From positions 1 to 64,000 of the forward strand of contig CAMFII010000005.1 in the NCBI GenBank assembly GCA_945952585.1: a DNA stretch of 64,000 nt, read 5' to 3'. The stretch is from an uncultured Rhodobacter sp. (GTDB lineage: Bacteria; Pseudomonadota; Alphaproteobacteria; Rhodobacterales; Rhodobacteraceae). Under the pieces are notes generated by a model, which saw nothing but the letters and a program-made list of their open reading frames with translations, ran no database searches and was not told where the DNA came from. Within the stretch, counting starts at the first letter, position 1. Each line of letters begins with the position of its first letter. Of the stretch, positions 8,647 to 18,105 are shown in pieces. The position numbers were made by a program, and so were the translations under genes.

Positions 8647-9885
8647 ATGCTGGAACTCCTCTTCTGTTCGGCGCTCACGATCCTGCCGGATTTCCTTTAC
8701 CGCCGTTATCGGCAGGGCAAGCGCATCGGCTACGAGATCACCCTTTTCTCGGTCTGGTACGAACTGCGCTATGGCATCGTCACCTGCCTGTTCCTGACTG
8801 TCAGCCTCATCACCACGATCTTCTACTTCCACCCTGCCACATCGGCGGCAGTCGTGATGTATCGCGCGGTGCCGATCGTGCCCGAAGGCATCGGCCGGGT
8901 CTCGGAAGTCTATGTCGGCCTTAACGAAAAGGTCACGGCGGGCCAGCCGCTGTTCCGGCTGGATGACAGCGAACAGGTGGCGGCCGTGGCAACGGCGCAG
9001 GCCAAGATCGACGAGGTGACGGCGGCCGTCGCTGTCACCCAGACGGAAATCGCAACAGCCGAGGCCCGCATCATCGAGGCGCGCAGTGCCCTGAAACAGG
9101 CCGAGGACGAGCGCGACACCAAGGCCGAGATTCGCAGGCGCAATCCGGATGCAGTGTCGGTGCGCGAAGTGGAGCGACTGCAGAACCTCGTCGATGGCCG
9201 GGCCGGCGGTCTGAAGGCCGCCGAGGCCGAGAAGGCGACGCTGGCGGCGAAGATCGAAACCCAGCTTCCGGCAGAGTTGCGGACGGCCCAGGCGGAACTG
9301 GTGCAGGCACAGGCCGATCTTGCCAAGACGGTGGTACGGGCCGGTGTGCCGGGGGAATTGCAGCAATTCGCCCTGCGCGTCGGCGATCTGGTAAACCCGA
9401 TGATGCGGCCTGCTGGCGTGCTAGTGCCCGAGGGGGCAGGCCGCGCCGCGATCCAGGCCGGGTTCGGCCAGATTGAAGCGGATATCATCAAGCCCGGTAT
9501 GGCGGCGGAAATTGCCTGTATCGCCAGGCCGTTCACCATCATCCCGATGGTCGTTTCGGATGTGCAGTCGACCATTGCCAGCGGCCAGTTCCGGGCAACC
9601 GATCAGCTGTTTGATCCGGTGCAGGCGGCGCAGACCCCCGGAACGATCGTCGCCCATCTGGAACCCATGTTCCAGGGTGGGCTGGAGGGCGTCCCGCCGG
9701 GCAGCGTCTGCACGGCCAATGCCTATACGAGCTATCATGAGGAACTGAAGGATCCCAATCTCGGGACGTTCCAGCGCATCGGCATGCATGTGGTCGACAC
9801 GGTCGGCCTTGTCCATGCGCTGATCCTGCGGATGCAGGCTGTCATCGCACCGGTAAAAGTTCTCGTGTTCTCGGGTGGCCATTGA
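8647..9885 (+). CDS. HlyD-family membrane fusion protein
   Basis: A 412-residue protein with an N-terminal cytoplasmic stretch, a membrane segment at about 40-65, and a biotinyl-lipoyl-like half (GRVSEVYVGLNEKVTAGQPLFRLDD). A coiled-coil hairpin follows (about 115-225, rich in A, E, Q and R), then the second lipoyl half and beta-barrel. This is the periplasmic adaptor architecture of tripartite exporters. No ABC or RND pump is next to it; the neighbours are a small membrane protein and a SulP transporter, so the exported substrate is unknown. Confidence 0.85.
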   Translation: MLELLFCSALTILPDFLYRRYRQGKRIGYEITLFSVWYELRYGIVTCLFLTVSLITTIFYFHPATSAAVVMYRAVPIVPEGIGRVSEVYVGLNEKVTAGQPLFRLDDSEQVAAVATAQAKIDEVTAAVAVTQTEIATAEARIIEARSALKQAEDERDTKAEIRRRNPDAVSVREVERLQNLVDGRAGGLKAAEAEKATLAAKIETQLPAELRTAQAELVQAQADLAKTVVRAGVPGELQQFALRVGDLVNPMMRPAGVLVPEGAGRAAIQAGFGQIEADIIKPGMAAEIACIARPFTIIPMVVSDVQSTIASGQFRATDQLFDPVQAAQTPGTIVAHLEPMFQGGLEGVPPGSVCTANAYTSYHEELKDPNLGTFQRIGMHVVDTVGLVHALILRMQAVIAPVKVLVFSGGH

Positions 9886-9895
9886 GGAGTCCGTC

Positions 9896-11611
9896 GTGAG
9901 CGGCGGTGATCATCAGACTGGCGAGGCACCATCGCGGCGGCTTGACCTGCTGGCGAGCTTGCGCGGGTACAAGTCAGCTTGGCTGCCGACCGATATCGGC
10001 GCGGGCCTGGCCATCGCGGCGGTCGGCCTGCCTTCTGCCATTGCCTATCCCGCGATTGCCGGACTGCCGGCAGAAACCGGGATCTATGCCAGCATCGCCT
10101 CGGTTCTGGCCTATGCCGTCTTCGGTCCGTCGCGCCGGCTGATCGTCGGGCCGGATGCGGCCACGGTGACGCTGCTGGCCAGCGTGATGGGGGCGGCGCT
10201 TGGTGCAACTGGCGGCGGCGCCGATGCGCGTGTGGCCGTGGCCGCGGCTATCGCCATCATGGTTGGGGCAATTTGCTTGATCGCTCGGCTGCTCAGGCTC
10301 GGCAGCATCGCGAGTTTCCTGTCGCGCCCGATCCTCGTCGGCTTTTTCGCTGGTGTCGCCCTGTCGATCCTCGTCGGGCAACTTGGCAAGGTAACCGGGC
10401 TCAAGATTGACGCTCCCGGGCCGGTAACGGCGATTGTCGAGCTGTTCACCAAGGTTGATGCGATCCACTGGCCGTCGCTGATCCTGGCCGCGGCGATGTT
10501 CGTCATCCTGCTGGCGGCCCCGCGGCTGAAGTCCCCGGTGCCCGGGCCGGTCATCGTGGTGGTGCTGGCGACGCTCCTGTCCTGGATCTTCGGTTTCGAG
10601 GCGATGGGCATGCGCGTGGTCGGCGTTCTGCCGGAAGGATTGCCAAGCCTGAGCCTGCCGGATTTCCGCAGCCTGTCGATCCCGGATTTCCTGATGGGCA
10701 CGGGCGCGGTCTTCCTGGTCAGCTTCGGTGCTGGGATCATCACCGCCCGCAGTTTCGGGGAGATTACCGGCGAAGAGGTCGATCCAAACCGCGAACTGGT
10801 GGGCTTCGGCGCCGCGAATGTTGCGTCGGGTCTTCTGGGCGGTTTTCCGGTGACGGCGTCGGACAGCCGGACGGCGGTGAACCTGTCGGTCGGGGGCCGG
10901 ACGCAGATGGCCGGGCTTGCCTCGGCCGTCGCCCTGTCGGCGGCGATGCTTTACTTCAGCGACCTGTTGCGGCTTGTGCCGCTGCCGGCGCTTGGGGCGA
11001 TCCTCGTCTCCGCGGCGCTTGGGTTGATCGACCTCAAGGACCTGCGCGAGATCTGGCGGATCAGCCCGATCGAATTCGTCTTCGCGATGGTCGCGATGGT
11101 GGGCGCGATCGGGTTCGGGGTGTTGCAGGGCGTCATCATCGCCATCTTCGGGACATTGGCGCATGTGGTGATGAACGGGATGCATCCGCGCGTGGTGCTG
11201 CTTGGCCGGCTGCCGAACCAGGCGGGGTTCTACAAGATGCACCGCTCGGATCGCGTTCAGGCGATCCCGGGTATGACCATCGTCCTGATCCAGGACAGCC
11301 TGCTTTTCTACAACGTCAACCATGTGAAAGAGCGCCTGACCGAGATCCGCGCGGCGCTTCCGGACGGCACGCGCTGGGTGGTGCTGGACGGCTCGGGCAT
11401 TGCGCAGATCGACGTGACTGGCGCCGCTATGCTTCAGGAGTTCCATCGCGCGCTGGCCGGTGACGGTCTGCGGTTGGCCATGGCAGAGCTGTCGTCTGAG
11501 GCGACGGCGCTACTGCGGCGGGCGGAACTGATCGACGAGATCGGCGAGACGATGTTCTTCGATGATCTCGAGGACGCCGCGCGCAGCTTTGAGGCGTCGC
11601 GGAACGGCTGA
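9896..11611 (+). CDS. SulP-family inorganic anion transporter with STAS domain
   Basis: A 571-residue secondary transporter of the SulP/SLC26 family (sulfate, bicarbonate or other anions). The membrane domain carries family motifs such as GLPSAIAYPAIAGLPAETGIY, and a C-terminal STAS domain (about 440-560) contains VVLDGSGIAQIDVTGAAML. I chose GTG at 9896, which has GAGGAG six bases upstream, over a GTG at 9875 inside the HlyD gene. The substrate cannot be read from sequence. Being in one operon with a polyphosphate kinase is unusual. Confidence 0.88.
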   Translation: MSGGDHQTGEAPSRRLDLLASLRGYKSAWLPTDIGAGLAIAAVGLPSAIAYPAIAGLPAETGIYASIASVLAYAVFGPSRRLIVGPDAATVTLLASVMGAALGATGGGADARVAVAAAIAIMVGAICLIARLLRLGSIASFLSRPILVGFFAGVALSILVGQLGKVTGLKIDAPGPVTAIVELFTKVDAIHWPSLILAAAMFVILLAAPRLKSPVPGPVIVVVLATLLSWIFGFEAMGMRVVGVLPEGLPSLSLPDFRSLSIPDFLMGTGAVFLVSFGAGIITARSFGEITGEEVDPNRELVGFGAANVASGLLGGFPVTASDSRTAVNLSVGGRTQMAGLASAVALSAAMLYFSDLLRLVPLPALGAILVSAALGLIDLKDLREIWRISPIEFVFAMVAMVGAIGFGVLQGVIIAIFGTLAHVVMNGMHPRVVLLGRLPNQAGFYKMHRSDRVQAIPGMTIVLIQDSLLFYNVNHVKERLTEIRAALPDGTRWVVLDGSGIAQIDVTGAAMLQEFHRALAGDGLRLAMAELSSEATALLRRAELIDEIGETMFFDDLEDAARSFEASRNG

Positions 11612-11649
11612 ACTGAGAGACGCCGGACATCCGGGGAAAGGGGAGGAAA

Positions 11650-12468
11650 ATGGCCAAGAAACACAAGGACGAGCCAGAAAACGAGCCGGGCGCCAAGATG
11701 ACGCGGAAAGCCTACGAGAAGGCGATCGCGGACATCCAGGTCGAGATCGCCCATCTTCAGGCCTGGGTGAAGGCCACCGGGGCGCGGATCGTCATTGTCT
11801 TCGAGGGTCGCGATGCTGCCGGCAAGGGCGGCATGATCCGCCGCCTGACCGAAAAGGTTAGCCCGCGTGTATTCCGGGTCGTGGCGATGCCGACACCGAG
11901 CGATCGCGAGAAGTCGCAGATCTTCATGCAGCGTTACATCGCCCAACTTCCGGCGGGCGGCGAGGTCCTGGTCTTTGACCGCAGCTGGTACAACCGGGCG
12001 GGGGGCGAGCGGGTGATGGGCTTCTGCACCGACGAGCAGGCCCGGCGGTTCCTGGAGACCGCGCCGCAATTCGAGGCATCGCTGATCGAATCCGGGCTGA
12101 TACTTCTGAAGTACTTCCTCGATGTCAGCCCCGAAGAACAGCAACGCCGTTTCGAGCAGCGCATCCATGACCCGGTCCGGCAATGGAAGCTCAGCCCGAT
12201 GGACATCGAATCCTACCGGCGCTGGTGGGACTATACCCGCGCCTATGACGAGATGATCCGGATGACCGATACGCGCCACGCGCCCTGGTACATCGTGGAC
12301 TCGACGGACAAGAAGGCCGCGCGGATCAACTGCCTGACGCATCTGCTGTCGAAGATCCCCTACGAGCGGGTGCCGTTCGAGAAACCCAAGCTTGGCAAGC
12401 GCAAGAGCCGTCCAAAGGACTATGTCGAGGATCCGCATATCCGCACTTATGTCCCAAGCGCGTTCTGA
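11650..12468 (+). CDS. ppk2: Polyphosphate kinase 2 family protein (copy 1)
   Basis: A 272-residue PPK2 enzyme, which transfers phosphate between polyphosphate and nucleotides. It has the Walker A motif FEGRDAAGKGG, the lid/Walker B block VLVFDRSWYNRAGGERVMGF, and the conserved SPMDIESYRRWWDYTRAYDEM. A GGGGAGG ribosome site precedes the ATG. The subclass (NDP versus NMP phosphorylation) is not certain from motif reading. It closes the 8.2-12.5 kb operon. A second PPK2 lies at 25306. Confidence 0.92.
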   Translation: MAKKHKDEPENEPGAKMTRKAYEKAIADIQVEIAHLQAWVKATGARIVIVFEGRDAAGKGGMIRRLTEKVSPRVFRVVAMPTPSDREKSQIFMQRYIAQLPAGGEVLVFDRSWYNRAGGERVMGFCTDEQARRFLETAPQFEASLIESGLILLKYFLDVSPEEQQRRFEQRIHDPVRQWKLSPMDIESYRRWWDYTRAYDEMIRMTDTRHAPWYIVDSTDKKAARINCLTHLLSKIPYERVPFEKPKLGKRKSRPKDYVEDPHIRTYVPSAF

Positions 12469-12594
12469 GCCGGGCGGAGGCTTCCGCGGCTCCTTGTCGA
12501 GCGAACTGCCGCATCGGTTCAGTTCGGTCTGGCAAGACGGTCGTTCCCTGCGTAAGGCTGTGTCCGAACGGGGACTTCACCGCAGGAGGCAGGC

Positions 12595-13107
12595 GTGGCG
12601 GCGGCAAGCGGGGGCGCAGATCGTGCGGCGGTGCCGGCTGCCGTGATGCGCTTCACGCTGTTCCTGCTCCTCTGGCTTGTCCTGATCGGGTCGGGTTGGG
12701 GCAACCTTGCCGCCGGGGTTCCTGCCGCAGCCCTGGCCGCATGGGTCAGCCTGCGGCTGCTGCCGCAGACCGGTCGGCGGCTTTCGCTTTCCGCGCTGTC
12801 CGCCATGCTGGTGCGCCTGCCGGGCCAGTCGTTGATCGCCGGCATCGATGTCGCGCTTCGCGCGCTGTCACCCGCGATGCCGCTGCGGACCGGGATCGTC
12901 GCCTATCCAACACGCATCCCGCCGGGCCCGGAGCGCGAGGCATTCCGTGCCCTGATGAGCCTGCAGCCGGGTACTCTGCCGGTGGGCGAGGACGAGGCGG
13001 GCGCGATCCTGTTCCATTGCCTCGACCTCGACCAGCCGGTGGCGAACCAACTGGCGGCGGAAGAGGCGCGGTTCCTTCGGATCCTGGGGGGACACGCGCA
13101 TGGCTGA
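12595..13107 (+). CDS. mrpE: Mrp cation/proton antiporter subunit E
   Basis: A 170-residue protein with N-terminal membrane segments and the MrpE tail (PSLQ-type region MSLQPGTLPVG, then a C-terminal soluble part). It starts at GTG with CGCAGGAGG upstream. It is the first gene of a tightly packed operon of seven Mrp genes, and its end overlaps mrpF by eight bases. Confidence 0.88.
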   Translation: MAAASGGADRAAVPAAVMRFTLFLLLWLVLIGSGWGNLAAGVPAAALAAWVSLRLLPQTGRRLSLSALSAMLVRLPGQSLIAGIDVALRALSPAMPLRTGIVAYPTRIPPGPEREAFRALMSLQPGTLPVGEDEAGAILFHCLDLDQPVANQLAAEEARFLRILGGHAHG

Positions 13108-13375
13108 GTTCCTGTTTGCTGCCGCCGCGATCGTCTTGGTCCTGACCGGGCTTGCCCTGGTGCGGATGCTCTGGGGGCCGTCGCCCGCCGACCGGATGAT
13201 GGCCGCGCAACTTCTCGGCACCGGGGGCGGGGCGATTGCGATCCTCGTCGCCATCGCCAGCGGGATGACCGCTGTCTTGGACATCGCCCTGACGCTGGCC
13301 TTGCTCGCGGCCTTCGCCGCTGTTGCGCTCACGCTTGGCGAGCCGGGATCGAAGCGGCGCGGAGGCGGCGAATGA
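13100..13375 (+). CDS. mrpF: Mrp antiporter subunit F
   Basis: A 91-residue three-span membrane protein with the MrpF pattern RMLWGPSPADRMMAAQLLGTGG. It overlaps mrpE upstream and mrpG downstream by 8 and 4 bases, so translation of the operon is coupled. Confidence 0.88.
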   Translation: MAEFLFAAAAIVLVLTGLALVRMLWGPSPADRMMAAQLLGTGGGAIAILVAIASGMTAVLDIALTLALLAAFAAVALTLGEPGSKRRGGGE

Positions 13376-13662
13376 GCCTGCTTCTCGACCTTTTCACGAT
13401 TGTCGCGGTTTCCTCCGGCCTGTTCTTCTTTCTGGCGGGAACGGTGGGTTTCTTGCGGTTTCCGGACACGCTGACGCGCCTGCATGCGCTGACCAAGGCC
13501 GACAATCTGGGGCTCGGGCTGATCGTCCTCGGCCTTTTGCCGCGATGCCCGGATCTGGTCTCGGCGCTGAAGCTGGTCGCCATCTGGGCGCTGGTGCAGC
13601 TCGGCGGCGCCACGGCAAGCCAGCTCATCGCCGAATTCGCCCGGCGGGGCGGAGGACGCTGA
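13372..13662 (+). CDS. mrpG: Mrp antiporter subunit G
   Basis: A 96-residue membrane protein with the MrpG signature AGTVGFLRFPDTLTRLHALTKADNLG. It starts on the ATGA overlap with mrpF and its stop shares one base with the next start. Confidence 0.9.
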   Translation: MSLLLDLFTIVAVSSGLFFFLAGTVGFLRFPDTLTRLHALTKADNLGLGLIVLGLLPRCPDLVSALKLVAIWALVQLGGATASQLIAEFARRGGGR

Positions 13663-14597
13663 TGAGCCTTGTCGTCGATCTTTTCATGGTTCTGCTGATC
13701 CTGACCTCGGCGGTCTGGACCGTGCTCGCCCGCGATCGGCGGGACGCGGTCATCGCCTTCATCGTGCTTGGCCTGCAACTTTCGCTGGTCTGGATGCGGC
13801 TGATGGCGGTGGACGTCGCCCTGACCGAGGCGGCCGTCGGTGGCGGGGCGACGGGCCTTGTCCTTTTGCGCGCTTGCGCCCGGCTTCAGCCTGTCGAAGC
13901 AGAGGGGCGCCTGCCGGGCCTGCGCGCGCAGATCGCGGCCGGGCTGCTCTGCGCGGGTGTGGGCGTCGCGCTGGCGGCGGTCATCCTCGCGCCGGCTGCA
14001 CCCGCGCCGTCGCTTGCCCCGGCGGTTGCCGCCCATATGGACGAGGTCGGGTTGAAGAACCCCGTGACGGTGGTGCTGCTGGCCTATCGCGCGCTCGACA
14101 CGCTTCTGGAGAAGGTGGTGCTGGTGCTGGGCCTGATCGGGGTCTGGGCGCTCGCGCCGGACCTGTTCTGGGGCGGGCGGCCGGCCTCGCTACGAGCCGC
14201 AAGCCCGAGCGGGACGCTGACCTTCCTCGCGCGCGTCCTGCCGCCGGTGGGCGTGTTGATCGGCGTCTATCTGGTGTGGAACGGGGCGGACCATCCAGGC
14301 GGCACCTTCCAGGGGGGGACGGTGCTGGCGGCGATGTGGCTTCTGGTGATGATGGCGGGTCTCGGTGAGTTGCCCGAGACGCGGGCCCTGCGCCTGCGCC
14401 GGCTGGTCGCGGTCGGGCCGGCACTGTTCATCGCCGTGGGCCTTGCCGGGTTCTGGATGGCCGACGGGTTCCTGTCCTATCCGCCCGAATATGCCAAGCC
14501 GATCATCGTCGCGGTCGAGGTGGCGCTGGCGCTGTCGATCGCCGTCATCCTTGGCCTGATGGTGGCCGGCCCTGCGGCGAAGGAGCCCGAGCGATGA
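13662..14597 (+). CDS. mrpB: Mrp subunit B fused to a DUF4040 (MbhD-like) domain
   Basis: A 311-residue protein. Residues 1-75 are a DUF4040/MbhD-like unit (AVDVALTEAAVGGGATGLVLLRA) and about 170-300 are MnhB/MrpB (NGADHPGGTFQGGTVLAAMWLL). In the classical operon the DUF4040 unit belongs to the C-terminal part of MrpA, so here that part is joined to MrpB. The true start is the ATG at 13662, which overlaps the mrpG stop. Confidence 0.85.
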   Translation: MSLVVDLFMVLLILTSAVWTVLARDRRDAVIAFIVLGLQLSLVWMRLMAVDVALTEAAVGGGATGLVLLRACARLQPVEAEGRLPGLRAQIAAGLLCAGVGVALAAVILAPAAPAPSLAPAVAAHMDEVGLKNPVTVVLLAYRALDTLLEKVVLVLGLIGVWALAPDLFWGGRPASLRAASPSGTLTFLARVLPPVGVLIGVYLVWNGADHPGGTFQGGTVLAAMWLLVMMAGLGELPETRALRLRRLVAVGPALFIAVGLAGFWMADGFLSYPPEYAKPIIVAVEVALALSIAVILGLMVAGPAAKEPER

Positions 14598-14923
14598 CGC
14601 CCGCAACGCTCTATGGTCTGTGCGCGGCGGCGCTGGTGGCGATTGGGCTTTTCGGCCTGATCCTGCATCCCACCCCCCTGCGCAAGGTGATCTCGTTCAA
14701 CCTCATTGGCAGCGGCACCTTCCTGTTCTTCGGTATCGCGGCCCGACGCGGAGCGGCGGCCGGGTTCCTGGGCGATCCGGTGCCGCAGGCGATGGTCATC
14801 ACCGGGATTGTCGTGGCCTTTGCCGCCACGGCACTGGCCGTGGCGCTGCTGCTGCGGATGCTCGAGGCCGGGGCACCGACCGTGGACGGGCCGCCGGAAC
14901 AGCCGGATGACCTGTCGCCATGA
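14594..14923 (+). CDS. mrpC: Mrp antiporter subunit C (NuoK-like)
   Basis: A 109-residue three-span NuoK-like protein with HPTPLRKVISFNLIGSGTFL and a second segment DPVPQAMVITGIVVAFAATALA. These are the family's conserved loops. The ATGA overlaps on both sides keep it in the operon. Confidence 0.9.
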   Translation: MTPATLYGLCAAALVAIGLFGLILHPTPLRKVISFNLIGSGTFLFFGIAARRGAAAGFLGDPVPQAMVITGIVVAFAATALAVALLLRMLEAGAPTVDGPPEQPDDLSP

Positions 14924-16419
14924 TGGCCGATGCGACGACGCCGGGCGGGGGGCTCCTGGTCCTTGCGCTGATGCTGCCCGCGGTGGGCATGCTCGCCATC
15001 TTCGCGCTCGGCCTTCGCCATGCCGAGCGTATTGCCCACGCGACGCTGCTGGCCGGGCTTGCAGTGGCGCTGGCCGTCGCGGTCAAGGTCGGGCAGAGCG
15101 GGCAGGCCATGACCTATCTGATCGGCGGTTGGCGCCCACCGCTTGGCATCGCACTTCAGGCCGACGGCCTGTCGGCCGTGCTCATGGTGATGACGGCGGT
15201 GATCCTTTGCGCGGTTGGCGTCTTTGCACGGGGTAGCTTCTCATCGCCGCGCGACGGGGCCGAGACGCGGCGGCCCTTCGTGTTCTGGTCGCTGTTTCTG
15301 GGACTGTGGAGCGCGCTGAACTGCGCCTGGCTGGCACGGGACCTCTTCAGCCTGTTCGTGGCGCTTGAGCTTCTGACCTTTTCGGCCGTGCCGCTGGTCT
15401 GTCTGGATGGCAGCCGCGAGACCCTGCGGGCCGCGCTGCGCTACCTGCTTTTCGCGCTTGCCGGATCGGTGCTGTACCTGATGGGCACCGGACTGATCTA
15501 CGGCGCCTATGGCACTATGGACATTGCAACGCTGCACCATCTGACGCGCGCTGACTGGGCGACCTCGCTGGCGCTTGGGCTGATGATCGTGGGTCTGATG
15601 GCGAAGGCCGCGCTCTTTCCCCTGCATCTGTGGCTGCCGCCTGCCCATGCCGGTGCTCCTGCGGCGGCGAGCGCGGTCCTGTCGGCGCTGGTGGTGAAGG
15701 CACCTTTCGTCCTGATCCTGCGGCTCTGGTTCGAGGTCGCGCCGCAGCCCGCCTCCACGCCGGCGGGCGCGATGCTGGCGGGCCTCGGCGCGGCGAGCAT
15801 CCTGTTCTGCAGCGTCATGGCGCTGCGCCAGGCGCGGCTGAAGCTGATGATCGCCTATTCGACGGTGGCGCAGGTGGGCTACCTGTTCCTCGTTTTCCCG
15901 CTGGTGATGGGCAGTGCGGCGGTGACGCCGTGGGAGTCGGTCGGCTGGACCGGCGGGGTGCTGCAACTGGTGTCGCATGCCTTCGCGAAGGCGGCCATGT
16001 TCCTTGCCGCCGGCCTGATTGCCGAGGCGCTTGGCCATGACCGCATCGCCGATCTGGGCGGAGCGGCGAAGGCGGTGCCGGTCACGGTCGCGGCCTTCGC
16101 GCTGGCTGGGCTGTCGCTGATGGGGTTGCCGCCCGCAGGCGGGTTCATCGCCAAGCTGATGCTGCTGACGGCGGCGGTCGAGACGGCGAACTGGTGGATT
16201 GCGGCGACGATCCTTGCCGGGGGCATCCTTGCCGCGACCTATGTCTTCCGGGTGGTGGGGAGCGCGCTGGCCGAGGCGCCCGAGGGCGCAGGGACGACCG
16301 CCATCGCGCGTTCCCGCGAACTGGCGGTCCTTGCGCTGGCGCTGATCGCCGTGGCGCTCGGGTTCCTGCCGCTGCAACCCTTCGACTATCTCGCCATCGG
16401 ACGCGGGGGGATGCCATGA
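14920..16419 (+). CDS. mrpD: Mrp proton-conducting subunit D
   Basis: A 499-residue NuoN/NuoM-like antiporter subunit with about 14 membrane segments. It has the conserved ion-path segments LFVALELLTFSAVPLV, KAALFPLHLWLPPAHAGAPAAASAVLSA (with the key lysine), and SHAFAKAAMFLAAG. It follows mrpC with an ATGA overlap. Confidence 0.88.
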   Translation: MMADATTPGGGLLVLALMLPAVGMLAIFALGLRHAERIAHATLLAGLAVALAVAVKVGQSGQAMTYLIGGWRPPLGIALQADGLSAVLMVMTAVILCAVGVFARGSFSSPRDGAETRRPFVFWSLFLGLWSALNCAWLARDLFSLFVALELLTFSAVPLVCLDGSRETLRAALRYLLFALAGSVLYLMGTGLIYGAYGTMDIATLHHLTRADWATSLALGLMIVGLMAKAALFPLHLWLPPAHAGAPAAASAVLSALVVKAPFVLILRLWFEVAPQPASTPAGAMLAGLGAASILFCSVMALRQARLKLMIAYSTVAQVGYLFLVFPLVMGSAAVTPWESVGWTGGVLQLVSHAFAKAAMFLAAGLIAEALGHDRIADLGGAAKAVPVTVAAFALAGLSLMGLPPAGGFIAKLMLLTAAVETANWWIAATILAGGILAATYVFRVVGSALAEAPEGAGTTAIARSRELAVLALALIAVALGFLPLQPFDYLAIGRGGMP

Positions 16420-18038
16420 CCGCCGCCGGCCTGCTGATCGCCGCCTCGGTGGCCCTGCCACTTCTGATGGCGCTGGCCTGCCTTTGGCCTGCCTTCCGCG
16501 ATCGTGCCGCGGACTGGCTGGTGATCGCCCCGCTTCCGGCGCTTCTGGCGGCGCTGCTCGCGCGCGGGGGAAGCATCGTCGTGGCGCCGCCACCGCTGCG
16601 GCTGACGCTGGCGCTTGACGACGTGGGCGCGATGCTTCTGGGGGGCGCGGCGCTTCTCTGGGCGGCGGCGGGGGCCTATGCGGGCAGCTACTTGCGCGGG
16701 CAGCCGGGGCTGGCGCGCTTTGCGGTCTGGTGGCTTCTGACGCTGACGGGAAGCCTCGGCTGTTTCATCGTCGCCGACATGACGAGCTTCTACCTCGCCT
16801 TCTCGGTGGCGAGCCTTGCGGCCTATGGCCTTGTCTCCTTCGAAGGGTCGACGCGGGCGCAACGGGCAGGGCGGGTCTACATGGCGCTGGCGCTTCTGGG
16901 CGAGGCCTTCATCCTTCTGGGCTTCGTCATGCTGGCGATCGGCGCGCCGCAGGGCAATCCGCTGATCCGCGATGCCGTGGCGCTGTTCCCCGCAGCCCCC
17001 CTACGCGATCCGGCGCTGGCGCTGCTGATCCTGGGCTTCGGGCTGAAGATGGGGCTGGTGCCGCTGCATGTCTGGATGCCGTTGGCCCATCCGGTGGCGC
17101 CGATGCCGGCCTCTGCCGCCTTGAGCGGCATCATCGTCAAGGCGGGCGTCATCGGGCTGATCCGCTTCCTGCCGCTCGAGGCGGCGCTGCCGGGCTGGGG
17201 CGCGACGCTGGTTGGGGCCGGACTTTTCACCGCCTTCTACGCGGTTGCGGTCGGGGTCACGCAAACCCAGGTCAAGACCGTGCTGGCCTATTCGACGGTC
17301 AGCCAGATGGGCGTCGTGGCGGCGGTGCTGGGCGCGGGCCTGATGACCGCCGCGCCGGGGACAGCGCTGCTGGCGGGCTTCTATGCGCTGCACCACCTGC
17401 TGGTGAAGGGCGCGCTTTTCCTCGGGGTGGGCGTCGTGATGGCGACCGGGCCGCGCCACCGCAAGCTGGTGCTGGCGGTGATGGCGGTTCTGGCGTTGAG
17501 CCTCGCCGGTCTGCCGCTGACCAGCGGGGCGCTGGCAAAATACGCGGTGAAGCCGCTGTTCGGGGACGGGCTGGCCGCGACGTTCGCGACCCTGTCGGCG
17601 GCGGGCAGCACGGTGCTGATGCTGCATTTCCTGCGCCTGCTCGGCGGGGCCGCAAAGCCCGGCGCCGAAACACCGCCTGCGGGGATCGTCTGGCCCTGGG
17701 CCGTCGTTGCTCTGGCCGCCTTCGCCGGGCCCTGGGCGATCTTCGGAGGGGCGACGGCGCTGCCTCTGGCGGCGAGCCTTGGCGCCAAGGCGCTCTGGGC
17801 CGCGCTCTGGCCGATCGGGCTGGGTGCGGTGCTTTGGGCAGGGCTGCGGGTCCTTCGCCTTCCCGCGGTTCCCGAGGGCGATGTCATCGTGCTTGCTGAC
17901 CGGCTTGCCCCTGTCGTGGCGCGGGCCGGCGACGCGGTCGAGCAGGCCGATGGCTGGCTGCGCCGCTGGCCGGTTGCAGGGATGATGCTCGCCGGGCTGG
18001 CGGCCGGGCTGTCAGTGCTGCTCTGGGCAGGGTCCTGA
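16416..18038 (+). CDS. Second Mrp proton-conducting subunit (MrpD/A-like)
   Basis: A 540-residue paralogue of the preceding gene, with FGLKMGLVPLHVWMPLAHPVAPMPASAALSG and HHLLVKGALFLGVGVV. It starts at the ATG overlapping the mrpD stop. Classical Mrp operons have one large MrpA (800-950 residues) and MrpD. Here there are two medium subunits and no full MrpA, so this one may replace the NuoL-like half of MrpA. Confidence 0.8.
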   Translation: MTAAGLLIAASVALPLLMALACLWPAFRDRAADWLVIAPLPALLAALLARGGSIVVAPPPLRLTLALDDVGAMLLGGAALLWAAAGAYAGSYLRGQPGLARFAVWWLLTLTGSLGCFIVADMTSFYLAFSVASLAAYGLVSFEGSTRAQRAGRVYMALALLGEAFILLGFVMLAIGAPQGNPLIRDAVALFPAAPLRDPALALLILGFGLKMGLVPLHVWMPLAHPVAPMPASAALSGIIVKAGVIGLIRFLPLEAALPGWGATLVGAGLFTAFYAVAVGVTQTQVKTVLAYSTVSQMGVVAAVLGAGLMTAAPGTALLAGFYALHHLLVKGALFLGVGVVMATGPRHRKLVLAVMAVLALSLAGLPLTSGALAKYAVKPLFGDGLAATFATLSAAGSTVLMLHFLRLLGGAAKPGAETPPAGIVWPWAVVALAAFAGPWAIFGGATALPLAASLGAKALWAALWPIGLGAVLWAGLRVLRLPAVPEGDVIVLADRLAPVVARAGDAVEQADGWLRRWPVAGMMLAGLAAGLSVLLWAGS

Positions 18039-18105
18039 GCCGGCGGCGGGTTGCGGCGGATCACGCGCCGGTAAATGATCCCGGCAGACCCAAAGGAGCC
18101 CCGAG

